A DNA stretch of 64,000 nucleotides from Blastobasis lacticolella. Taxonomy: Eukaryota > Arthropoda > Insecta > Lepidoptera > Blastobasidae. Below, in pieces: positions 58,301 to 64,000 of the stretch. The notes below the pieces were generated by a model, which saw nothing but the letters and a program-made list of their open reading frames with translations, was not told where the DNA came from and did not search any database. Location: NCBI GenBank assembly GCA_905147135.1, contig LR990061.1:5866026-5930025 (forward strand), read 5' to 3'. The position numbers and the translations under genes were made by a program. Position 1 is the first letter of the stretch. Every line of letters begins with the position of its first letter.

Positions 58301-61300
58301 AAGAGCCTACGGTTATAGGATTCATTTTTAGACGGAAACACTCACCTGCCTAACACTTATTACATTTGGCTAAGTTCAGTCATCTAAATTCAGAAGCAAA
58401 AAGCGTGAGAGCAAACCAAAGTGGAATGTATTGCTCATGGAATAAGGTCCAATTAGTATCACGCCTTTTGAAATGCAGAGCGACGCGTAACATAATATAA
58501 CTGATACAAAAATGAACCTTATTCTATGAGCAAAACATTATACTTTGATTCGCTCTCACGCTCTTTGCTTCTGGATTTAGGCGACTGTATTTAGCCAGGT
58601 GTGTTAAGGCCATTAGGCGGAATCGCACTTACCTTTGAGACGCAGATTCTTCTCAGTAGGCCCTTCTGATTCGTCTGAGAGCTTGAGCAGCTCGTTCCTC
58701 TTGTCTGGAGCCTTCTCATGCATAACTGCCTCTACCGTCACGAGCTCGAAGATGTTGTTGGTGCGGTTTAGGATCTGTTGAATATCAGGGATTGCATTCA
58801 TAACCGCTCTCATTCACGTAAGTTTGGTTTCAGATGCAGTGAATATATCTACAGTGTATATAGAAACAACTAAACATAAGAACAATTTGTGCTGCGTCGT
58901 TTTCTTAAAATTCCTTATACTGTCCATATTAATTTTACTACCCACAACTACTTAGATCATAATGGAACGTAGCTGTATCATAGAACAATTTATTTGATAA
59001 GAAGTTTTAAGACACTGCAACTTTCAAAGACTATTTGTGAAATTTTAACAGCAGTAGATTTAAAACCATTATCCACTGCACTCTTTGAAAGTTGGAACGC
59101 TTTTGTACAACAACTATTTAAATAAGGGAGCAGTTGTCCTGTTTAATCTAGAATTTCCTAAGCAAATGTTTCGTCTTATAACTAAACGTGTTAAGTATAT
59201 GGGGATCCAATATGCGATCCTCAAAACCAGATCTATCAGATTTCTACTCTAGTTGATATTACATGTAACTATCCTACAATCGTACAGAGTAAACAGGTCG
59301 GTACGCTCGGTCAAATATTGCCAACTTAACTCAAACTGTAAATGGGAAAGACTAAATTCCTACATTCCTATCCTAAGCCCTATCAACGTCTTTCGTGTCT
59401 GCCCAAAACTAGTTAAACCCTTCTAGCTAAGCAAGCCAATTTCATTTGTTGCCTGCACCAATATCTACGCCTGTTTACGACGTGTGGGTTCGAAATAGGG
59501 ATACAATAACAGTGAAACATATAGATAACATATGTATAGTTCATTAATGTGGATTTACGGAGGGCAAACTCCACTATATCCTGCTACATATTGCACTGTT
59601 AGCCTCCGAGTTACGATGCCCCGAGTTTCCGATATTATAAATTGGGGGAATTTCCCTTGGTTTACGACTCCTCGATATCGGAGACGTAAAATGCGTCCAT
59701 AAAACAAATATATTCACAAAGGCCACCGTTGACAAATTCCATCACAAACACACAACACAGCTTTATCTAAAAACAATTCTTCTTTACACAATTCTTTTAC
59801 GCATGGGAGATGAAAATCCCTATTTCAGGGATAGTTTAACGGCAAGACGGATTGCTGAGTACCTACTGTGGAAGAGGACCTAAATTGTTGAACAACCTCT
59901 TTTGGAGACAACTAACAAGGCGTAAAATGGGTAGGATTTTATTTATTTGCCACCGGGTCTATGTTTTGTTTTGTATTTTGTCCTTTTGTATTAAAGAAAT
60001 GGAGGCGATGTTGGAGCTTTGTAAATGTGCCTTAAAATCGTAGTAAGTTATGCAAGGTAAGACAACACCCACCACAACTTTGCTTTTGTGTGTGTGTTCA
60101 ATCAGATTAGATATTTAAATCATCAAGAGCATTTCTTCGCTTCGATTCGAACGGTTTTCAATATTGATTTTCGGGATTAAAAATTTCAATATTTTTAAAT
60201 GACATTGGCAACACAGAAAGAGTATGATTTAAATACATACATACATAAAGCTCACGCCTATGTCCCACAGGTGGGGTAGGCAAAGACTATGGACCGCCAC
60301 TTTGCTCTGTCCTGACACAATTCCCTAGCCTCGCATAAATCCACAACTCTTTTCATACATCTTCTTTTATTCTTACCACTTCGGACCCCAGCTTTAAAAT
60401 AGTATGATTTTAAGTAGGGAAAATCAGAATCATGCATCAAAATATTGTATTTTTCATGCCGAAAATAAAAATTGTAAACCATTCGAGCAATTCAAAACTA
60501 GGGCTCCTAAAAATAGGGATTCGTGTTATTCTATGATACCTACACTCCACCAAACTCCACACGAGGAAGCTTTGTAAATTCGCCAACAAATGAAATTAAG
60601 AACATGCTTTTGTCAGTGTGTGTTAAAACGAAGACAGGCGAATTAGCTCGAGTGGAATTTCAAGTACTTACGAAGAAATACGAAGGGGAATAAGTAATGA
60701 AGTAATTAGTAGATAAAAGGATCTATTGACTCCAAGTGGAATCAAATCGAACAAAGAAAATACTAAACAATCGAATAAATAGCGGGCAAGTCAAGTTCCT
60801 AACTTAGTAATTATACGATTTCGATATTCACTGTATCGGTGCGGTCGTCTTTTGGAACTCTGTGAAGTATTTCCAAGAATCTATATAATATAGGTGTGCG
60901 AAACAACGATATTTGCAGCGCCAAGTTTGAAGGATCTCCTATCTTTGAAAAACCAACATTGAATAGATATATATTGGGAAACAATTTTTTTAATTCCTTC
61001 TTAATCTAAGCTTCATTTAACCCTTTAACCGCCACGCTTAGAATCAGTTGGCGTGCCCTCAGCGCCACGCACAGTAAAACGAAAAATAAATACCTACAAC
61101 AAATAGTGATGTTCAATAGTATATCGATATGGGTAATTCCCCTTCAAACGCTTACAATTTCATCTAAATATCGTAACAGACAGTAGATAGAAAACGTTAC
61201 TTTGTAATTTTATTTCTAATATTAGCAGGTATTTTGGTAACACAATGAAACAAAAAGCGTTTACAGATATTGAAAGATTTATTGATTTCCGCACAATAAA

Positions 61301-63126
61301 ATTGGTCATGAAAAGAATTTTGTTATTCTTATTTTTCAATGCAGTCCTATAGAGTATTCTTTATCTAAATGCAATAGTTAACAAACAACATTGGTCAGTT
61401 TTTTAACAAACATGATTATACTTATTTCAACAATATTAATATCAGTTTACCGAATCGAACCTTGACAGATTCTAATGATATTTAACTACAGATCACCTTC
61501 CAGAATACGTATTAATTCTTCAGCTTCACATTAATCGATAACACGAACATAATAATAACACGCATAAGCACAACACCAATGGAAAAATCCAGAAGGCGGC
61601 ACTCGTTTATGACGTCAGAAGCGGTCGTCTTTTTCCGTCCGTGGCGCTGGGTGTACTAGCAACATTAGTTTCTAAACATGCAGACTAGGGATGGGAATTG
61701 TCGATTCAGTCACTGACATTTTTAAGCTTTATTTATTATAAATAAAACAAAATAAACACATTTATTTATAGAAATAAATGTGTTTACTATAGAGTAACAT
61801 TTGCTTTATTTGTTTTATAATAAATTAGTAAGTATAAACAGAAATAATTTAATTTATGTGGATTTTTCTACCAGTAAATCATTGCTTATGTCCCATCCTT
61901 ATTGTCGGATTTTTCCGTCACTGGCGCTGGACACCAATACACTTTTCGAATAATACTATCAGTAATTTATTCAACTTTAGACATTATTTTTAAGTCTTCT
62001 AATAAAGAAAATAAAGTGTAAGCAATTGTATATGATTACTTCATCAACTATTTACCAAATTATGAACATAATTTTAATATAATACAGTGCTATCAAACAA
62101 AAAGGCAGATTAACCGAGTAGTGGTATTTGGTCGTAAATATCCGTCCTTGGCGAAATGAGCACGAAAATTTTTGTCGGATATATCCGACCTTGGCGGTTA
62201 AAGGAATCATATATATCGAAAGACGGTTGTGGAGTAGTTAGTCCTCATAGCGACAGTGCTTCTGGGATTTCTATTATATACGAATCAACCTGTTAGGGAT
62301 TCATTCATATGTAGACTTGTTTATTATTTAATTTCCATCAGGCTGTCTCTTTGACACTATAGTTGTGCAAAAAAAGACAAGAAATAACGCTTTTAGATAA
62401 CAAATAGTTACTTCTTCGTGGTCGCACAGGATCCCTCATAATATGTCACTCTAGAATAGATAGACAAAGGAACATGGCTGGATAATCCTTTTCCCAGGGC
62501 GATACCCTTGTTCTCTCGGAAATATAGCAGCGTTATGACGTCATAAGCTTTAATAGAATGTAATTTGTAGGGTGGAAAAACACTCGCTTTTTGAAGATTC
62601 TTCATGTATTCGAGTTGTTTGTAAAGTTTACTATACTTAAGTGGATCTTTGCATCGTACATTCATCTACTCAATTGTTTATTGGACTCTATTCTAAAATT
62701 ACTAACGCGGTTAAGTTAAAAATGTCTTTAAGAATTGAGATGAACTTACATATTTAATATGAAATTAGCTGCCTGGAGCGATTTTGTTCGCGTAGTTTTA
62801 ATTTAATGAACTCTCCCCTCCCCTACACTACCCGTAGGATTTTTCAAAACTTTTGTTTTGTACAAACCTGCCTTGACAAACACAAACACAACAAAAAATT
62901 ATAGCCAAATAGGTACAGCATTTCTGAACTTGTTTACATAAAGCTTAAATCAGCAATTTCCTAATGTAGATAGATTATGGGATTTTTCTTTCTTTCACTC
63001 ACCGTTTGGAACTTGAACGCGATGAGTGGCCGCACCAGATCGAACCAGTTGGTGATCTTCTTCTCGACTAGGTCCGGCAGGATCACCATCAGCGAGTTCC
63101 CGATGCTGCGCACCACCATGTCCGAC
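40398..63126 (-). CDS. Gyc-88E / GC-beta3-type guanylyl cyclase, eleven 3' exons (5' end outside window)
   Basis: Exons in transcript order: 63126-63003, 58774-58633, 55904-55778, 53533-53329, 48362-48216, 47549-47417, 46856-46629, 45809-45423, 42382-42322, 41372-41128, 40681-40398. All are GT-AG and the phases agree: one base, then 694 codons including the stop. The missing upstream exons should hold the heme-binding domain. Visible: the middle domain ([43 protein letters not shown]), a coiled-coil linker ([18 protein letters not shown]), then the catalytic domain with metal-binding aspartates in LFSDVVTF and ETIGDAY, and the nucleotide-site residues in [16 protein letters not shown]. Both half-sites are present in one chain, as in homodimeric GC-beta3. 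A tail of about 330 residues follows, ending SCSLI. The catalytic part is certain; the last three exons are inferred from splice sites and phase. Confidence 0.9.
40966..41101. mobile_element. 136-bp inverted-repeat element, family J
   Basis: Ends GCCTCGAGTCCGCT and AGCGGACTCGAGGC. It lies in the last cyclase intron, 27 bases past the donor of exon 41372-41128. Confidence 0.65.
41641..41990 (+). repeat. Family C copy interrupted by element I
   Basis: GATGCGGCGGACAAACAG (to 41671) continues after the insert with GGCATGCGGACCACCCGATA, CACCGCCGCCTATGGACATC, AGCACCACCAGGGG. Confidence 0.75.
41672..41860. mobile_element. 189-bp inverted-repeat element, family I, 3-bp target duplication
   Basis: About 60-bp inverted ends starting AGGGCCTAGTGTGAGTTCCG. 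CAG is duplicated at 41669-41671 and 41861-41863. Removing the element and one CAG restores the family C sequence. A three-base duplication is typical of PIF/Harbinger-type elements. Confidence 0.8.
42545..42625. repeat. CGTGGACAA repeat, copy 1
   Basis: CGTGGACAAATTCACACAGC then CTAGCCCCAAAGTAAGCAAA and GGTGCTAGATAACTGATAAA. Also at 63397 and 63706. Confidence 0.7.
42655..42800 (-). repeat. tRNA-Gly-like SINE
   Basis: Read on the minus strand it has GTGGTTCAATGGTC (A box, duplicated in tandem), TGCCACGC with a GCC anticodon position, and CCCGGGTTCGATTCCCGGCC (B box), followed by AGAAATTGAAATGATG. The head resembles tRNA-Gly(GCC), but the A-box duplication and non-tRNA tail make it a SINE, not a tRNA gene. 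Confidence 0.7.
42959..43211. mobile_element. 253-bp inverted-repeat element, family D, copy 2
   Basis: Ends GTAGCCGTATTCACAAT and ATTGTGAATACGGCTAC, a longer perfect match than copy 1. It shares most of its interior with 1781-2033. Confidence 0.85.
43480..43690 (+). repeat. Interspersed repeat family C
   Basis: TTTTTATGTTATACGACAGA, CGCCTGATGGAAAGTGG, CATGGACATCAGCAACACCA, GATACCATGTCATCATCCAA. A 179-codon open frame at 43262-43801 runs straight through it and is therefore not a gene. Confidence 0.8.
44013..45000. mobile_element. Rearranged LINE reverse-transcriptase remains
   Basis: Minus-strand 44261-44040 reads [15 protein letters not shown] ... [20 protein letters not shown], the catalytic box of a non-LTR element with YADD changed to YAGD. 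Plus-strand 44359-44490 reads [20 protein letters not shown], the downstream region of the same type of protein. The two pieces face opposite ways, so the copy has been inverted internally and is dead. Decay continues to about 45000. Confidence 0.75.
46932..47295 (-). repeat. SINE family A copy split by a family B insertion
   Basis: 46932-46990 (CCATGATCCAGGATTTGGCA) and 47226-47295 (ACCCTGTTGAGAGGAGAACC, GATTGGATCACGGTTACACA) are adjacent parts of one inverted SINE A. Confidence 0.75.
47003..47225 (+). repeat. Family B copy inside SINE A
   Basis: GTGGTGTCCGGCAGTGTAGA ... CTCGTGGGTGTCGTACAAGG ... GTCCTGCAATGGACGGATGG ATGATG end. It contains a small internal duplication of TTTTCGAGGTTCGACTAAT. 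Confidence 0.78.
48452..48512 (+). repeat. Family B fragment
   Basis: GTGTGGTGTCCGGCAGAGAA ... CTTACACTCGTGGGTGTCAT, truncated. It lies about 90 bases upstream of the cyclase exon 48362-48216 on the minus strand. Confidence 0.65.
48871..49216. repeat. Direct repeat flanking a CCGGACCGAAGA hairpin
   Basis: About 100 bp at 48871-48972 (AAATCCATCCAGCCGTTTGC ... CGAAAAACATAACCCTT) recurs diverged at 49127-49216. Between them AAAACCGGACCGAAGAAGCG (48991) pairs with its inverted copy near 49080-49103. It may be two copies of one element end. Confidence 0.6.
49869..50420 (+). mobile_element. 3' remnant of a Penelope-like retroelement
   Basis: The frame 49869-50138 reads [20 protein letters not shown] then [12 protein letters not shown]...[18 protein letters not shown], matching the C-terminal GIY-YIG endonuclease neighbourhood of Penelope-like elements (pattern EH...SxFAEHLxxxxH...LExxEI). 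A terminal motif CTGAAGATGAGTAATTCGAA at about 50368 and poly-A/T-rich end follow. The 5' part is gone. Confidence 0.65.
50942..51288 (+). repeat. SINE family A, near full length
   Basis: The head GGGGCGTTGATGGCCGAGTG lacks a good B box (deleted region around CGAGAACCCCATTG). The body CTCTTTCTGAGCTATGTACA ... GTCTGATGGTAGTCGCTCCA ends AAAGCCAAAATGATTATTTT. Confidence 0.78.
51783..51897 (-). repeat. Family C fragment, inverted
   Basis: GAGGTATATTAGAGGCTTCC, GTGTTGCTGATGTCCATGGG, TGCCTGTTTGTCGGCCATAT. Confidence 0.7.
52441..52705 (+). repeat. Family B, full copy
   Basis: GTGGTGTCCGGCAGAGTAGA, CTCGTGGGTGTCGTACAAGG, GGCAGCAGCGTTTTCCATTG, GAGGCCCTTAGTCCTGCAGT; the tail GTGATGTTGAT is a shortened ATG microsatellite. 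Confidence 0.8.
54104..54344. mobile_element. Inverted-repeat element, family E, copy 2
   Basis: The outer ends are TGCACTTATTACACATGCC and GGCATGTGTAATAAGCGCA; the inner ends carry AAGCAAAAAGCGTGAG. The centre has AAAATGGACCTTATTCTATG in inverted pairs. It lies in a cyclase intron. Confidence 0.82.
54700..55777. other. Cyclase intron DNA, no recognised repeat
   Basis: AT-rich; no frame, no clear family match. The same holds for most of 45830-46600, 49220-49860, 59000-60230 and 60380-61010. Confidence 0.4.
56011..56340 (+). repeat. SINE family A, full length
   Basis: The head ends GAGTTCGATCCCCAGACTTT, then CTGAGTTACGTACATAAGCT, GGCAGTCGCTCTACTATAAT, CCAAGATGATTATTTTACAA. Confidence 0.8.
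57227..57530 (+). repeat. SINE family A, well-preserved head
   Basis: AGCGTCGGTGGCAGATTGGT (A box) and GGGGTTCGAATCCCACTGCG (B box), then CGACTCTTTTTTGAGTTATA and the body to GAGAGCAC. Confidence 0.82.
57534..57618 (-). repeat. SINE family A head, inverted, abutting the previous copy
   Basis: GCGGCAGTGGGATTCGAAAC ... GGACCACCAACGCTCC is the tRNA-like head on the minus strand; the body is missing. Confidence 0.75.
58348..58612. mobile_element. Inverted-repeat element, family E, copy 3
   Basis: Outer ends GCCTAACACTTATTAC...GGCTAAG / AGCCAGGTGTGTTAAGGC, inner AAGCAAAAAGCGTGAGAGC. Its right edge is about 20 bases from the donor site of cyclase exon 58774-58633. Confidence 0.8.
61021..62204. 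mobile_element. Possible piggyBac-like non-autonomous element, about 1.2 kb
   Basis: The left end is TTAA then CCCTTTAACCGCCACGC, followed by TTGGCGTGCCCTCAGCGCCA. The right end is CCGACCTTGGCGGTTAAAGG. Related TCCGTCCGTGGCGCTGG words recur inside (near 61638, 61916 and 62145). TTAA flanks the left end; the right flank is AATC, so the target duplication is not proven. Confidence 0.45.
62408..62665 (-). CDS. Unidentified 85-codon open frame in a cyclase intron
   Basis: Starts with ATG and runs [20 protein letters not shown] to [15 protein letters not shown]. Composition looks protein-like (balanced charged, aromatic and hydrophobic residues) and the base composition is a little less AT-rich than its surroundings. 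It is on the same strand as the cyclase. No family is recognised. It may be a retroelement scrap, a small nested gene or chance. Confidence 0.25.
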   Translation of the reverse strand: MNVRCKDPLKYSKLYKQLEYMKNLQKASVFPPYKLHSIKAYDVITLLYFRENKGIALGKGLSSHVPLSIYSRVTYYEGSCATTKK

Positions 63127-63149
63127 CTGCGGGAGAGGTTTTGTGACAG

Positions 63150-63275
63150 TTTTTTTGTTCTTCTTCAGGCAAGCCACCTGATGGAAGTGATCACCGTCGG
63201 CTATGGACACTAGCAACACCAGGGCCACAAATGCGTTGTCGCCTCTAATGACACCTTTAAGACGCTGTTCTAATT
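63150..63275 (+). repeat. Family C fragment
   Basis: TTCTTCTTCAGGCAAGCCAC, CTGATGGAAGTGATCACCGT, GGACACTAGCAACACCAGGG. It lies just upstream of the cyclase exon ending at 63126. Confidence 0.7.
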
Positions 63276-63396
63276 GGCGACGATTGTGCGACCATGGTCG
63301 TACGACGGACGTCGCCCGACTAATAGGAGACCTCAAAACCGCCACCATAACATAACACTTAAAGTAGATAATAATAAATAAATATGCTTGAAAAAA

Positions 63397-63470
63397 ATTC
63401 ACACAGCGCCATCTAGCCCCAAAGTAAGAAAAGCTGGTGTTGTGGGTGTTAGACAACTGATAAACCTTTA
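63397..63470. repeat. CGTGGACAA-family repeat, copy 2 (start missing)
   Basis: TTCACACAGCGCCATCTAGC, CCCCAAAGTAAGAAAAGCTG, GTTAGACAACTGATAAACC. Confidence 0.7.
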
Positions 63471-63518
63471 TATTATTTTGAAACTATGTAATGTAATAAT
63501 TAGAGATGAAACGGATAG

Positions 63519-63590
63519 TTGTTTGGCCGGATACCGGATACCGGATATCCGGCCAGCCTCCTAGCCGGATATCCGGCGGCAGAATATTCG
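63519..63590. repeat. Short palindromic CCGGATATCCGG cluster
   Basis: GGCCGGATACCGG, GGATATCCGGCC and GCCGGATATCCGGCGG follow one another in about 70 bp. Confidence 0.75.
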
Positions 63591-63705
63591 GCAGGACATA
63601 GTCTCTGAACAAGTTTGGGCAAGCTATGATCGCGGCGTGGGACTTTATACGACTGCATGTGTTTATGTAATTTCAAGTATTCGTTTAATGTGAATTAAAA
63701 AAATA

Positions 63706-63786
63706 CGTGGACAAATTTACACAGCGCCATCTAGCCCCAAAGTAAGCAAAGCGCCCATTCAGGCGCGCTGTGTGAACTTGTCCACG
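63706..63786. mobile_element. 81-bp miniature with CGTGGACAA inverted ends
   Basis: Starts CGTGGACAAATTTACACAGC and ends GCTGTGTGAACTTGTCCACG, with CTAGCCCCAAAGTAAGCAAA between. It shares its left half with copies at 42545 and 63397. Confidence 0.7.
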
Positions 63787-63824
63787 ATTATTTATTATTA
63801 TTATTTCTGTCGTACGTGAAATAG

Positions 63825-63897
63825 TTGTACCTATCGTTTTAATACGTTTAGCAATCCATCCAGTTCACTTCTTCATACATATATTATGTAACAGCCT
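63825..63897. mobile_element. End of another copy of the 4.8-kb element's family
   Basis: TGTACCTATCGTTTTAATAC ... CATCCAGTTCAC ... ATATTATGTAACAGCCTG is the reverse complement, with a few changes, of the left 75 bases of the element at 14589, and is followed by TA. Confidence 0.75.
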
Positions 63898-64000
63898 GTA
63901 TATCTTGATTGACTTTGGAAAATATATTACACTGAATACATTATTATACTAAACAGCACTTGTCAAAACTACACACGACAAAAATACGCATTTATGCTGA

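Noticed and set aside
63003..63456. 153-codon minus-strand frame over the cyclase exon
   Set aside because: It is out of frame with the cyclase; the correct phase gives the conserved [10 protein letters not shown] sequence.
1..64000. CRISPR array, operon, or bacterial insertion sequence
   Set aside because: Spliced genes, SINEs and AT-rich introns show nuclear animal DNA; no regularly spaced repeats with unique spacers are present.

Overview
This is nuclear DNA from an insect, most likely a moth or butterfly. The evidence is spliced GT-AG genes, insect-type ZAD zinc-finger genes, a Gyc-88E-type guanylyl cyclase with the long tail I associate with Manduca GC-beta3, and dense repeats that look lepidopteran (tRNA-derived SINEs, the 3' tail of an RTE-type LINE, many short inverted-repeat elements). 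Nothing is prokaryotic, and I see no CRISPR array, operon or intact virus.

Layout. 1-3000: the last two coding exons of a maleless/DHX9-type RNA helicase (+), ending tail-to-tail with a complete roadblock dynein light chain (-) at 3249-3542. 4993-20296: three single-coding-exon ZAD/C2H2 zinc-finger genes, all on the minus strand. The second (9522-10814) and third (14054-20296) are close tandem duplicates that include upstream DNA. The third is split inside zinc finger 2 by a 4828-bp inverted-repeat element with a TA target duplication. That element carries a SINE, which in turn carries a 763-bp hAT-like element with an 8-bp duplication. Between genes one and two lie a large palindrome interrupted by a solo LTR and a 0.96-kb element filled with GAGCGAGCGG-type minisatellite. 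24821-26811: mitochondrial ribosomal protein S10 (+, three exons) facing a TMEM216-like ciliary membrane protein (-, two exons). 31209-38552: a complete five-exon cytosolic sulfotransferase (+). 40398 to the right edge: eleven 3' exons (693 codons) of a Gyc-88E/GC-beta3-type guanylyl cyclase (-); its heme-domain exons lie beyond the window.

The genes do not form one pathway; this is ordinary gene order with heavy transposon load. Interspersed families recur throughout: a tRNA-derived SINE (called A here), two LINE/SINE-tail families (B and C), and at least ten inverted-repeat families. Several insertions can be ordered in time because each interrupts another recognisable repeat.

The points most worth following are the split zinc-finger gene, whose two halves both stay open; the copy-number difference of a 45-bp coding repeat between its paralogues; and the cyclase tail of small exons ending in a possible prenylation motif. 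All splice models come from reading splice sites and phase by eye; no alignment or RNA data were available.
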